NCBI RefSeq assembly: GCF_902686445.1
Contig: NC_062213.1
Coordinates: forward strand, 138,592,491 to 138,656,490
Source of the DNA: Sciurus carolinensis
Taxonomy: Eukaryota; Chordata; Mammalia; Rodentia; Sciuridae
DNA: 64,000 bases
Direction: 5' to 3'
The notes under the pieces were generated by a model. The model had not been told where the DNA came from. It saw nothing but the letters and a program-made list of their open reading frames with translations, and made no database searches. Below, piece after piece: positions 10,726 through 22,329 of the stretch (positions within the stretch are counted from its first letter, which is position 1; each line of letters begins with the position of its first letter). The position numbers and the translations under genes are program-made.

Positions 10726-11087
10726 TGTTACTGTTCGAATACGAAGTGTCCTCCAAAATCTCCTGTTGATGCAGGAATATTCAGAGATAAAGTGATCAGA
10801 TTATGAAGGCCATAACCTAATCAGTCCATCCTAGTTGAACTGACTGGGGTGCATCTTTCCTGTACCCTCCCAACCCCCACCACTTTCTTTCCTGTCCATA
10901 GACTAAGAAACGTTCCTTTTCTGTGCTCTTTCCCCATGATATGCTGCTTCCTCTTGGGCCCACAGTAATGGTGTCAGCTGTTTATGGACTGAGGACTCTG
11001 AAAACATGAGCCTCAAATAAACTCTTCTACTCTAAGTTGTTCTTCTCAGGAATGTTGGTCACAGGGACACAAAAGATGACTAAAACA
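10726..11087 (+). mobile_element. MaLR provirus, 5' LTR
   Basis: It starts TGTTA and ends AACA like its partner at 13,446-13,869. The two share, in order: CAGGAATATTCAG-like, GATTATGAAGGCCATAACCTAATCAGT, CCTTTCTCCATGATATGCTGC, a polyadenylation region (CTCAAATAAACTCTTC), GTTGTTCTTCTCAGG and GATGACTAAAACA. This pattern (unspliced LTR, AATAAA, ending ...TAAAACA) is that of MLT1/MST-type MaLR LTRs. It is 362 bases, shorter than the 424-base partner because of internal deletions. Confidence 0.82.
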
Positions 11088-11767
11088 GAAATTCATACCA
11101 AAAAGTGGGGTTGTTGCTGTGCCTAAACTGACCATATTGTTCAGAAACCTTACAAAGCTGGTATGCAGGAGGAGTTTTGAAGTTTAGGGACCCAAGCTGG
11201 AACAGTATAGAATGTAGTAAGCAGAGCTTAATGAATAATTCTGATGGGAGCTCAGAAGATCAGCATGCCAAAAGGAAAGTAGACTGTGTTCATGAGGTTT
11301 CAGAGGAAAATGAGGTTTTTACCGAGAACAGGACTAGAGGCCACCTGTGCTTTTTCCTGGCAAAGAACTTGTTTACAATTCACTCATGTCCTGAAACTTT
11401 GTATAAAGGTAAATTTATAAGTGAAGAACTAAATAATCTGGTGGAGGAAATTTCAAGGCAGTATAGCATTCAATGGCATGGATATTGCTGGAAGATTTTA
11501 TCCATCTAGATTCACTATGATGTTTGGGAGCAGAAAGCAGAGTTAAAGTATTTTTAAAAAATTTCAGTTTGACCAGAAAAGTGCTTATAAAACTGGGGTC
11601 AAAAATTATGCTTATTGAAGGGATTGCTGTTCCTAAAGAGATGCTAAGTACTTTGCACAGAAACAATGGGAAAGATGTCTCAAGGGCATCTCAGGAATTT
11701 ACAAGACCATTCCCATTGCAGGTTCAAGGATGTAGAAAGGAAAATTCCTTTCAGAAGAGATCATAGT

Positions 11768-12200
11768 ATACACTATGGAATACTACTCAACCATAAAGAA
11801 GAATAAAATTTTGCCAGTAAATGAATGTAACTGGAGACTATCATGTTAAGTGAAATAAGCCAATCTCCCAAAACCAAAGGACAAACATTCTCTGTGATAT
11901 TTGGATGCTAACTCACAATAAGTGGGGAGGGGTGAGGGAAAAATGGAAGTTCATTGATTAGACAAGTGGGAATGAAAGAAAGGGAGAGGGGATGGAATAG
12001 GAATAAAAGTATAATTAATTGGACTTAACTTTCCCATGTTTTATATGAATACATGACCAGTGTAACTCCACATCATGTACAATCACAAAAATGGGAAGTT
12101 ATACTCCATGTATATATGATATGTCAAAACACATTCTACTGTCCCATATAACTAAAAATAACAAAAAAATTCTAAAAATTTTAAAAATTAGAATAGTGGC
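11768..12200 (+). mobile_element. L1 3' end, 5'-truncated
   Basis: It begins in the ORF2 3' end (ACACTATGGAATACTACTCAACC, GTGAAATAAGCCAATCTC) and runs through the 3' UTR (GACCAGTGTAACTCCACATC) to an A-rich end. The 3' UTR matches the minus-strand L1 at 49,262-49,515. It is nested in the MaLR provirus, so it inserted later. Confidence 0.88.
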
Positions 12201-12227
12201 ATTAATTTACATTTTTAAAAATCCTAG

Positions 12228-12326
12228 GGACTGGGGCTGTAGCTCAGTGGCAGAGCACTTGCCTAGCATATGTGAGTCTGGGTTTGATCCTTAGCACCAC
12301 AAAAAAATAAATAAGTAAAAAAAAAG
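12228..12326 (+). mobile_element. ID SINE (tRNA-Ala-like)
   Basis: GGGACTGGGGCTGTAGCTCA, with the A-box TAGCTCAGTGG, then the B-box GGTTTGATCC and an A-rich AAATAAATAAG tail. It lies just 3' of the L1 tail inside the MaLR element. It is a retroposed monomer, not a tRNA gene: the tRNA fold is broken and there is a poly(A) tail. Confidence 0.92.
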
Positions 12327-13445
12327 ATGACTCATCCCATTGCATTTTAGTTAAGTTGATCTTAACTAAAAAAAAAAAAAAAAAATTCTTTAAGATCTGG
12401 CTTGACAGAACAAAACTGGATTTTCATATCTGCCTCTGTATTTTATCTGTTGTAGATTGTTTGAGGAAACTCCAGACTTATACAACTATGTAGCTGGAAA
12501 AGGAAAGAATATTACAATGACTTTATCAGATAATGTAGATATTCTTCTTTGATACCACACTCAAATTCAACAATTGCTAGTTTCTTAATTGTGGGATTTG
12601 AAATCTTATCTATAAACTTTATGCATACAGTTACATTTTTTTTTTAAAAAGAAGAAATGATGGTGGTGCTCTGCTTGCACAGCAGGGCCTAAGAAGCCAT
12701 GTCTCTATTCTGAGCCATGCAGGTACTCAGAGGTCACTGAGTCTTGATTGCAGGGGACCCAGGAACTGAGTGAGCTGGCAGCAGACCATGGTGGTTCTGC
12801 AGGAATGCAGGTTGTTCAAGTTAAGGTGTCATGGAATCTTCCACTGAGATTTCAAAGGAAGGCCTGATAGGCTGGGCAAAATGTAGCAGGGTCAGAGTTC
12901 CTGTGGAATATTCCTGAGAGGGTGATGCATAAAGCTGTGAAGGTGAAGTGAAACTGGAATGGAGACTCCAGGAATTAAAAGATTCCAGTAATATGGACTG
13001 TCTGCTGAAAAAAGCTGCTGGTTGTGGAGAAAATCAACATAAAAGAGAGCCCAAGTGTACCAAAAGCAGCGAGGTGAAGTGGTGGGGCCGCCCAAACTCT
13101 TTGGAAATAATAGCTCACAGCCATGTGATGCTATATGTGGAGTTATGAGACAGGTTTGCCCAGCTGGATTTAGGTCTTGTTTTGGCCCCATCCTTTCTTT
13201 TTGTGCCCCCATTCTTCCCTTTTGAAATGGGAATGTTTACTCTGTGCCACTGTATATTGAATATATGTAACTTTGGATTTTTACAGGCGCTCACAGATAA
13301 GAATTTGTCTTGAATCTTAAAGGAGACTTTGGATGTAGACTTTTGGACAATATTGAAACTGTTAGGACTATGGGAACCTTGGAGATGAACTAAATAAGTT
13401 TTGCATTGTGAAATGGAGATAAGCTTTTGGGGGCCAAGGGTAGAA

Positions 13446-13869
13446 TGTTATGGTTTGGATATAAGGTGCCCCCATAAGTTCCTATTAATATAGGAATAGT
13501 CAGGTAAAAGGATTGAATTATGGAAGCTATAACATAATCAGTACATCCTTGTTTGATGGACTGATGGAATGTTAACTGTAGGTAGCTGGGTCATGAGTGG
13601 AGGAGATAGGTCACTGGGGGAAGAGCCCTGGAAGCGTGCATCTTCCCTGTGACCCTTTGCAGTCCCTCTCCCTGACCCTGCTATGAGTTCAGCAGCTTTC
13701 CTCTGCTGGACCCTTTCTCCATGATGTGCTGCCTCATCTTGAGTCCAGAGCAATGAAGTTGACCATCTATGGACTGAAATCTCTGAAACTGTGAGTCATA
13801 AAATTTTCCTCCTCTAAGTTGTTCTTGTCAGGTATTTTGGTCACAGAGATTTCAAAGATGACTAAAACA
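13446..13869 (+). mobile_element. MaLR provirus, 3' LTR
   Basis: TGTTATGGTTTGGATATAAGG opens this LTR, the classic MLT1/MST start. It runs through CTGGGTCATGAGTGGAGGAGA, CTCCATGATGTGCTGCC and a decayed polyadenylation region to GATGACTAAAACA. Sequences next to the two outer ends (GGCAG before 10,726, GGTAT after 13,869) agree at three of five bases, so a target duplication is only weakly supported. Confidence 0.85.
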
Positions 13870-14240
13870 GGTATTAGTTGTAATTTTCTCTTTACAGAAT
13901 CAGTGACAGTGTAAGAACATTTTACAAAATATAGAATTGTGTGCTGTTCGTTCAGTTTTGGTTCATACATGATCTTCAAAAGGTTTTTGTTAATAACACA
14001 TTTTTAGGATAGCAGATAAATGAGTCTGGGATATTGCCTGGGCTACAATTTAAAGAAACATAATCATAATAATATTTGGAAGGCTAAGTCAAATATTCCA
14101 TGAAAGTGAGACATTGACAGCACAGAATCAGAGTATGTCTAGTTGTGTAAGTTTCATAAGTAGTTGAAATCTACTAATAGGAAAAAGTGAAGATAAATGT
14201 GCAGATGTATAGAACTAAAGTGCTGGGGGCTAAGATGCAG
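13870..14240. other. No recognised feature
   Basis: Short AT-rich gap between the provirus and a MIR. No supported content. Confidence 0.4.
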
Positions 14241-14244
14241 GTAC

Positions 14245-14440
14245 AGCTTTCAGATCCAGTTCTTGTGGGGTATCCTCTGCATTTCTATTTCATCAGCCCT
14301 CTGACTCTCATTTCCTAAATATGTAAAATGGGAAAAAGTAGTGTCTACCTTATGCTATTGCTACCAAGATTAAAATGAAGTAAATCATGCAAAGCACTTA
14401 GCACAGTGTATGATGCAAAATAAATAATAAAAATGTTGGC
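14245..14440 (+). mobile_element. MIR SINE
   Basis: It carries the MIR core and 3' half: CTCATTTCCTAAATATGTAAAATGGG, TGTCTACCTTATGCTATTGC, then AAAGCACTTAGCACAGTGTATG. It is diverged, as expected for a mammal-wide repeat. Confidence 0.75.
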
Positions 14441-14454
14441 TACTTCTTGCTAGC

Positions 14455-14900
14455 ATTGTTCCTATAGCTTTCATTCAGAGAAGAAAAACACTATGTGGTG
14501 CACAGAATAAGGGGTTTTATACAGGGATTAGGCCTTGCACAATCATGGTAGCTTGTCAGACTGCCCAGTCTTGTACCTGGGGTTTGAGTCTAAAATCACA
14601 ATAGTTCAACTGAGCTGTCAGTTGGAGAGTGCTGGGAAACAAGAGGGGAAGAATAAGGGTAAATAGAATGGCAGTGATGATTGAAGCCATGAGGACAGTG
14701 AGAGCCTTAGTGGTGTGAGGAACCTGCTGAAGAAAGTGATGCTTATGCTATGGAGCTTCATATCTACTTAGCCCAGGACAATAAGAAGGAATCTGAGGTG
14801 AGCTGGAGAAGCTGTTAAGTCCTGGTGATGCCCCACACCTAACTAGAAAACCAGTGTGACCTGCCACAGTGTCTGCTACTGTATCCAAACTTTAGAATAC
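14455..14900. mobile_element. Possible LTR remnant
   Basis: A GGGGTTTTATACAGGGATTAGG block and the general composition suggest an LTR. There are no visible ends, partner or named family. Confidence 0.3.
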
Positions 14901-14940
14901 AAAAATGGTAGTTTAAAAAAAAAATTCCACCGTCCAAATT

Positions 14941-15425
14941 ATGGTGGTTAAATTTTGGGTGTCAACTTGATAGGAGTGAGGAATATCTGGAAAATTAGTA
15001 CAGCATACTTCTGTCTGTGAGGGATTTCCAGATAAAATTGGCTTGCAGGTAATTACGGGGAGGCCTGCCCTGAATGTGGGTGGCGCCATCCCCAGACTAT
15101 AGGCTCAGATGGGACAGAAACAGCAGAAGAAGGGGAAACAATCTTTACAGCTGTCTCTGTCTGTCATCTCTTGTCCTCTCTCCTTCTTCATTTCCCTCCC
15201 TCTCCTCTCTCTCTGTATGTCTGTCTGTCTCTCACCTTCCTGGTTTGAGATTTAACCATTTGCTTCTACACACATTTCTGCCATGATGTCCTGCTCTCAC
15301 CAGATGCCAAACCAATAGGGACACCCAATCTTGGGCTTGAACTTCCAAAACTGTGAGCTAAATAAAATTTCTCATCATAAAGTTAGTTGTCTCAGTTATT
15401 TCATACAAAGATGACTAAATGAGAA
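14941..15425 (+). mobile_element. LTR (ERV3-type, family not named)
   Basis: LTR-like element opening TGGTGGTTAAATTTTGGGTGTCAACTTG, with TCTGTGAGGGATTTCCAGA, CTGCCCTGAATGTGGGTGGC, a CT-rich stretch, a polyadenylation region GAGCTAAATAAAATTTC, and an end (GATGACTAAATGAG) resembling the MaLR LTR ends in this window. MaLR-like internal sequence follows directly. Confidence 0.65.
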
Positions 15426-16873
15426 GACTGATAATGAAGGGTGGGCCATTACTATAACTACACATGAAGATGTATAGAGAAGCCTTTGGAATTGGCTAAT
15501 AGAGAGAGGTTGGAAAAGTGTGGAGGACCAGGCTAGAGAAAGGCTAGAATATTATAAGTGAAGCATTTAAGGGCTATTATGGGGAGCTTGGACCAGAATA
15601 TTGACAGAAATGTGGATACAAAAGGACTGACTGACTAAGTCTTGGAAATGATGATTTTAATGGAAACTGAAAGAAAGGCTCTCCTTGTTACACTGTGGCA
15701 ATAAATTTGAATGTATGGTGCCCATGCCCTGAGACTTGGTGGAAGGCGATGAACTAGATCATTTGACAGGGAAGATTTCAAAACAACAAATCGTTGCAGA
15801 CAAATCATTGGCTATTTTAAGCTAGTTTTGCAGTATGAATTAGAAGCAAAAAAGAACAGAGCAGAGAGAGATGAAAAATTTGCAGCATGGCAGGAAAAGA
15901 GTGAAAAAGCATGTAAGGGTGTGATGAGGAGGGTACAGTTAGTTGCTAAGGAAAATAGAACCCATAAAAGAAAGCCAAGTGCTTTACATATGGACAATAG
16001 GAAAGATGCCACAAGAGTGTCTCAGAAATCTTGGAGGCTGTAGCCTCTCTCACAGGTTTGGAAGTTTAGAAGTACAAATTTATTTTAGAACTTCCAGGGC
16101 AGAATTCTTCCAGGAAAGAGAACGAGGTGCCCTGTATATACAGGACCAAGTTCATGAAATCTTTTCCCCCAAGTTCAACCAGCAAAGCAACTCACAGTCA
16201 GTGACATGGTGCAAGTTGCCCAGGTGCAGTTTTTGCTGGTTTCAGACCTTGCCTCATTGATGTGATGCTGATTTTGTGGACATGCGAAATGCAAGAGTTA
16301 TAGAGTCATAGTGGCTTCCACTGTCATTTCAAAGGGAAACCTGGTGGCAAGGCAGTGTGAGTCCCTGTAGAGAGGCCCTGATGGCGTGAGACCTACTGGA
16401 GCTATATAAGTGAAGCCAAAGCCAAAGGGGAGAGGATAGAGAAAGAGGTGCCAATGACATACAACACCCACCAGAGAAATCTGCAGGCACTAGCTAGCTT
16501 CAGAGAGCTGCCTTGTGGGCTGCACCAGCAAATCTGTAGGCGCAAGGCTGTCTAAGTCTTGGGAACCCACCTCCTATTATGGTGCACCTAGCAAGCTAGA
16601 CATGGAACTTCAGTTTTATTTGGGTCCCTATTCCTCCTTTCTATTTCCCTATCCCTCCCTTTTGGAATAGAAATGTTTTCCCTGTGCCTGTCCAATCAGT
16701 ATATCTTAAAAGATAATGGTTTAATTTTCATTTTTAAAGGGGCTCAAAGTTGAGAGTTTACCTTGAATCTCAGAATACTTTGGGCTTACATTTTGAGCAT
16801 TAAGACTGGGATTCTTAGGGGCAGAATTTTGCATTGTGAGATGGATATAAACATTTGAATACCAGGGGGAGGA
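15426..16873 (+). mobile_element. MaLR-like internal region
   Basis: It shows MaLR internal blocks in order: GAAGCCTTTGGAATTGGCTAA, GCTTTACATATGGACAATAGG, AAGATGCCACAAGAGTGTCTCAG. Frames at 15,828-16,043 (Lys/Glu-rich, 71 codons) and 15,943-16,260 are remnants. It ends where a second LTR start appears at 16,874. Confidence 0.65.
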
Positions 16874-17000
16874 TGATATGGTTTGGCTATATGAATGTCC
16901 TTCCAAGGCCTACTATGTTAAAGATTTGGTCACCATGGTGGCAGTATTGAAAGGTGCTATTGACTTTTAAAAGGTGAGGTTTATGGGAGGTCCTTGAAGA
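16874..17000 (+). mobile_element. MaLR 3' LTR, truncated
   Basis: TGATATGGTTTGGCTATATG opens a typical MLT1/MST LTR, continuing to AGGTGAGGTTTATGGGAGGTCC. It stops after about 125 bases, where minus-strand ERV-L sequence takes over. The rest was lost or displaced by that element. Confidence 0.65.
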
Positions 17001-17379
17001 AGACCGAAGAAGTGTCTCCAAAAAAGGATCTGAGGAGTTCCCGAAAGGAAAGGAGAACTTGATTTGGGACTAGAGGGGTCCTTGATGTGATGGGATATAG
17101 CATGTGCCAGTCAGAGTTATAGTGATCTATTTAGGACAGTAGATACACATTCAAAGGCAAATACAGGTTGTTTCAAGTCATGGATGCCTTTTAGAATTCC
17201 CAGATCTTCTTCTAAAGGAAACTTGGTGCAGAATGGGTAAGGTATGTAAGGTATGTAAGAATGACATCAGTCTGGTGATTTCAAGATGATTTATGGTGAT
17301 CTGTCAATCTCAGCATCCTTATGCTGATGTGGTCTCCATTATCGTATCAATAAATAACACTGGAAAGTCCCTGCATTAT

Positions 17380-17645
17380 CATAGTAAATAGTAAAACTTG
17401 CAAATACCTTAGAGCACTCCTGTATTTCAGAAATATTCTTCCTTACTTCCATTGTGGAGTAGCAGTGCAATTTCCCTATAATAGGATCGGTCACCCCCGC
17501 CATTACAGTAAATACCTTCTTTGATTCAGAGGAATGAGGAGTCTAAAGTAGCCACATGAGAGTCTTACATTCCAGTTCAATGGAATCATTGTCCTGGTGG
17601 AAGCATTCTTGCATTTGGAACTAAGACCCTTAGGCCAGAAGAGTA
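17380..17645 (-). pseudogene. ERV-L dUTPase domain remnant
   Basis: The minus-strand translation gives LLLHNGSKEEY preceded by a Tyr-Arg-Glu-Ile stretch (about 17,450-17,500). This is the dUTPase region that ERV-L carries downstream of integrase. The reading frame is broken across the domain. It supports the ERV-L assignment over MaLR, which lacks pol. Confidence 0.7.
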
Positions 17646-17811
17646 TAAGGTTACAGGAATGGGAAGCTAAAATTGTCCTAGTGGGTCACCAGGAATATTA
17701 GTGAGTGAAACTACATCCACTTTTACTCCTTAATTCTTGGACTTTAATCCTGGCTATAGGAGAAAGAGGACCATATATTGGATTCTGATTCAGAGCACAC
17801 ATAGTATTACA

Positions 17812-18138
17812 CAGACAGCCCTCCATAACTGTAGGTTCCACATTCATGGATTCAACCAACTGAAGATTTAAAATATCCCCCAAAATTGCATTTATCTTGA
17901 ATACATACTAACTTTCTTCTTGTCATTATTTCCTGAGTAATACAATATAACAACAATTAACATAGCACTTACATTGTATTAGTCACTATAAGTGATGATA
18001 ATTTAAAGTATACAGGAGAATAGACATAGGTTGTATGCAAGTACTATGCCATTTTATATGAGGGACTTGAATATCTGCAGATTTTGGCATCTTCAAAGAG
18101 TCCCAGAACCAATTCCTCACAATGAGAGACAACTACAA
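17812..18138 (+). mobile_element. Tigger-type MITE in ERV-L integrase
   Basis: It starts CAGACAGCCCTCCATAACTG and GTTCCACATTCATGGATTCA, has ACATTGTATTAGTCACTATAAG and TGCCATTTTATATGAGGGAC, and ends with AACCAATTCCTCACAATGAG. This is the pattern of small non-autonomous TcMar-Tigger elements. A second copy lies at 57,260-57,560. It splits the integrase, whose sequence resumes at about 18,140. Confidence 0.75.
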
Positions 18139-20629
18139 CCTTCTGGAGAACCTTGTCTCAACTCCGTAAGGTATTGCCATCTATCTGGTACTATAATTCT
18201 GTCTTCAAAAGGCTATAATTCTATTCTGTCAAACGAGCTACTCAGGATAGTTTGGGGAATATGATAAAGTCAATAAATTCCATGAGGTTGGGCCCATTGC
18301 TAAAGTTCTTTGGCTGTGAAGTGAGTTCCTTGATTACAAGAAATGCTGTATGGAGTACCAAGATGGTGGATAAGTCATTCTTTAAGTTCACAGATAGTGG
18401 TTTTTCTAGAAACATTTGCATGCAGGGAAATCTGTATCCAGAATTAAGTATCTATTCCAATAAGAACAAAATACTGTCATTTCCTTGATGGAAGTGATCC
18501 AATGTAATCAACCTGCCATCAGGTAGCTTTCTGATCACTCTAGTGAATGGTGCCATAACAGGATTCAACATTGGTCTCTGCTGCTGGTATACTGGTCACT
18601 TGGCAGTGATCATAACCAGGTCCACTTTGTTGAGTGAATCCATCCATGACATCCCTTCCTGGTACCATGGCCACTTTGTTCACAAGCCCATTGAACAATG
18701 AAAGGGGTGTCCAGAGGAAGAGGTTGACTATTTTAACCACTTGGTATTAAAATCCTTCTCTGATGATGTTATCCTTGAGTGATCATTCAAAGTGATCATT
18801 TCATATCTTCCTGTTTTTTTCCTATTCAGTCATCTATTCATATACCTCTTCCCCAAATTTCCTTGCCATCTATTTTCCTATCAAGTCTCTTCTAAATCCC
18901 TGATAATCCATCTAAATCATTGGTAATAGTCTATGAATCTACATATAATCACATGTCTGGTTATTTCTCCTTCTAAGCAAAGTGAACAACCAGGTCCAGG
19001 GCTTGAAGTTGAATCCACTGGGAAGATTCCCCTTCACCACTGCCCTTCAAGGATGTTCCTGATGGTGCCTGTAGTGCAACAGCATATCATGCAGAACCTT
19101 GTCTAAACCAGGCTGAATCCTTTTCTTCCTCTGTCAATTAATCATGGGAAGCTTCCTATAGGGTCAAAGGCGCAGTCTGGGAGATAGAAGGCAGTGTAAC
19201 AGGACTGCCACTTCTTCATGAAATTACTTGGACTTTCAGCACCTGCTCAGGCCCATCACACATATGTCACTTCTATTTGATAATGAAGTATTATTGTACA
19301 CAACAAATTTTATAGGTTTATGGGTTAGATAACACCCAGAGCATGATGGGCAGCTCAGGTTGCAAGTTAGCTTGGTGGTCTAAAGTTAAACATCAGTCTT
19401 TACTAAAGCCAGGCTACAGGCCAAGAGCTGTTTCTCCAATGGAGAATAGTTTCCTGTGGAGGATGACAAGACTTTGTTCCAAAATCCTGAGGGCTTATAC
19501 TGTGATTCACCTATAGGGACCTACTAACAGCTCCAAACAGTATCTCTGACACTTTCAATACCATTAGATATGCAGGCTCATATGGTCCAAGAAGTAGAGA
19601 AAACTTGCACAGCAATCTGGAGTTATTGCAGATTCCTCTTCTATTCTGGGTCCCACTCAAAACTAGCAGGTTTTCAGTTCGTACAGTAAATGACTGAAAG
19701 TAGCACACTCAAATGAGGAATATGTTATCTCTAAAGTCCATCGTGTTCCTGTTTTGGGTTATAAGAAGGGCCAGATGCAATACTTATTCTCAACCTTAGA
19801 AAGGATATCTTAATATGCCTCTCACTACTGGACCTCTAGAAATTTTAATAAGATAGAAGATCCCTGAATATTTGTTGAATTATTCCCCAGCTCCTAGCAT
19901 GCAAATATCTTACTGTTAGGTCTAGAATAGTTGCTTCTTCTTGCTCACTAAGTCCAATTGACATAAATTCTATCAATGTAATAAACAATGTGGAATCTTC
20001 TGGAAGGGAATGACAATCAATATTCTTGCAAATTAAATTATTCATAGGGCTAGAGAGTTCATATATCCCTGATGTAGAGTTCAGCGAAGGTGTATTGATG
20101 GCCTTGCCATCTGAAAGCAAACTGCTTCTGGTGAGTATTGATGATAGCAATGGAGAAAAAGGCATTAGCTAGATCAATAACTGCATATCAGATGCCTCAT
20201 AGTGATGTGTTAATTTGCTTGAGCTATGAAACCACATCTGGTATAGCAATTGGAATCCCCATCTGTTTTAGCTTATGATAATTCTCTGTCATTCTCCAAA
20301 CTCTGTCTTCTGCATAATATAAATAGACTAGTTGATTGGGGATGTGGTGGGAATCACAGTCCCTGAATCCTTCAAGTGTTTGATGGTGGCAACAATCTCT
20401 GCAGTACTTCCAGAGATGTACTAATGCTTTTGCTTTAGTATTTTCCTAGGCAGAAATTCTATTGGCTTACATCTGTCCTTTTCTGTTGTAATAGTTTTCC
20501 CTTTGTGGGTCAGGGAACCAATGTGTTCACACAGGAAGTGGTAAGATTGTTTTCCTCTACTGAGCATAAATGGAGGGATCATGAGCAATTTAAGTTCAGT
20601 TACAAAGAAATACAGATGGCTTTACTGCT

Positions 20630-20728
20630 GCTTGTCAATATTATGACTATATATTTTGGACTACTATACATTAAGCCTGTGGCACGTAGGAAGCATTCTA
20701 TAAATATTTACAATTATTATTATTAACC
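20630..20728 (+). mobile_element. MIR fragment (3' end)
   Basis: AAGCCTGTGGCACGTAGGAAGCATTCTATAAATATTTACAATTATTATTATTAAC resembles the MIR 3' part (GCCTGGCACATAGTAAGC...AATAAAT). It is short and diverged. Confidence 0.55.
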
Positions 20729-20929
20729 TCCCACTCTCTGCATGTCAGTTACTTTGGTTCTGTATCCAGGAGTCTTATTTTAAAATTATAGGCTCTGCTT
20801 TCTTCCAGTGGTCTCTCCCTGCCCTGGAGTTTTTAGTGATACTGTGTCTTTTTTTTTAACCGATTGCCTGGTTTACGATACACATTCTAGGCCCTTGCAG
20901 CTGTCACTTGCTATTCCCGAGGTCCTTGC

Positions 20930-21340
20930 TTTAGTCTTTTCAGCTGATAAAACAAAATACACCATACATGCAATGTCGTAAACAACAGAGCTTTATTTTC
21001 TCTTATGTCTGCAGACTAGAAGTCCAAGATCAAGGTTCTAGTCAATTCAGTTTCTGGTAAGTATTCTCTTTCTGGCTTGTAGGAAGGGGTCATCTCACCT
21101 TCACACTATATCCTCTCAAGATTTTTTCTTAGTGTGTGCACATGGTGGATTGGAGAGCATGGGGAAATAGAGGGAGGAATAGCTTTCTGATGTCTCTTAT
21201 AAAAACACCAAATCTGTTGGATCAGGCCCTTTCCTTGTGATCTCATTTTACTTCACTTCCTTAGAGGGTCACAGCAACACTGGGGATCAGGCTTCAACAT
21301 ATGAGTTTTGAGGGGGCCATAAGCATTCAGGTTGCAACAG
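20930..21340 (-). mobile_element. MaLR (MST/MLT1-like) LTR, solo
   Basis: The plus strand shows the reverse complement of a MaLR LTR: TTAGTCTTTTCAGCTGATAAAACAAAATAC, AACAGAGCTTTATTTTCTC (polyadenylation signal complement), GACTAGAAGTCCAAGATCAAGG, TCAGGCCCTTTCCTTGTGA. There is no second LTR or internal region beside it, so it appears to be a solo LTR. Confidence 0.8.
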
Positions 21341-22329
21341 CTCTACTCCCTATCTGTTACTCCATCCTCTCCTAGGTTACTTCCTTTGCCCTACATTTGT
21401 TCCTACATTTGCTTGGCTGTGGTTATTTCTTTTCTATGCTAACCATTCAAGTGAGTCAAATATTCTTAACCATTGTCTCCCATTTATCCAATGTATTTAA
21501 GGCTATTAACACAATAAACAATAAATGCTATTAAATTCTCTACTTAATTCCATTTTTTGGTTTTATTAACACTAGCAGAGCATGGCACATTCCATGGAAA
21601 GGCATAAAGTAACAGTGTTAGTATACTTTTTTAAAACATATTTTTTTCCCAAAGTTATTACAACAGATTATTGGGGAGAATAGTCTTGTCCAGCCTTCAC
21701 ATTTGCCTCAAAACTGAGTAGTAAGAAAGTCGTTAGTAGTTCTATTTGTTTGAACTTGCTTGATCTTATTTATCCTTTCTGATCAAACCTATCACTTCCT
21801 ACTCTCTCCCTGCACTTTTCACACATTCATGCACAATCCCCCATCCCCACACACACATAAAGGAGAAGGAGGAGAAGGAGGTGGGGGCAGGAGCGGGGAG
21901 AAATAATAACTCTCAACAATCCACTGTGGTAAATATTTATAGATGTGAGAACTGAGTATAAAATATTTAGAGGGTAATTTATGTAAATTATAATAGCTTG
22001 GGGAACAGAGGTGACTGTAGTGTTAGTGGCACCAGCAATATCAACTGCTGACTCTAGTCCCTGAAAGGTGGAGCAGAGGTTGACAGCAGTAGTGAACCAT
22101 GGGTCATGAACTACCAGGGTCTTGACAAGGAATGGATAAGATTTCAGCACAGAATTTTGGCTTGTTCAGTAGCAATAACCACTAAAGAATGTTGTCCGTG
22201 AACATTCATTTTATGATATTTCATTTGAAACAAAAGCGAGAAAAGTACTTTTGTTAAATCATGACTTAAAACTTTTAAGAAATTGATATTTTGACCCGAG
22301 CCATAAATCTTTACTGAGTATTTACTATA
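21341..22329. other. Unique sequence with purine-rich tract
   Basis: No gene is recognised. A G/A-rich tract (AGGAGAAGGAGGAGAAGGAGG) lies at 21,861-21,900. Open frames at 21,827-22,150 and 22,144-22,332 (minus) are unsupported. Confidence 0.4.

Larger units (their letters stand above)
11088..13445 (+). mobile_element. MaLR internal region (non-coding remnant)
   Basis: The sequence between the two LTRs follows the known MaLR internal consensus in order: a start like 'accaaaaagtggggt', a GGAGCTCAGAAGA block, AGGCAGTATAGCATTCAA, ACAATGGGAAAGATGTCTC with AGGGCATCTCAGG, and a GAATATGGACTGTCTGCTG-like block. Open frames of 66-110 codons at 11,177, 11,524 and 12,948 lie in it and are remnants. MaLR internal regions are mostly non-coding and relate to ERV-L gag. 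An L1 3' end (11,768-12,200) and an ID SINE (12,228-12,326) are nested in it. Confidence 0.78.
17050..20480 (-). pseudogene. ERV-L endogenous retrovirus pol, decayed
   Basis: Reading down from about 20,480 on the minus strand, the pol order of ERV-L is recognisable. RT: a Leu-Ala-Asn-Ala-Phe block near 20,165, and the catalytic Y-I-D-D at 19,969-19,980, now Tyr-Ile-Asp-Arg. RT/RNase H connection: the Gly-Pro-Tyr block near 19,590. Integrase: a WQVDYIGSLP block near 18,500-18,530 with in-frame stops just upstream, and NQNPIYGPLSPIAR near 17,770. dUTPase: near 17,470, with an LLLHNGSKEEY block. The C-terminal dUTPase after integrase is a hallmark of ERV-L. Frameshifts, stops and an inserted MITE make it non-functional. 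No gag or LTR of its own is recognised. Confidence 0.85.
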
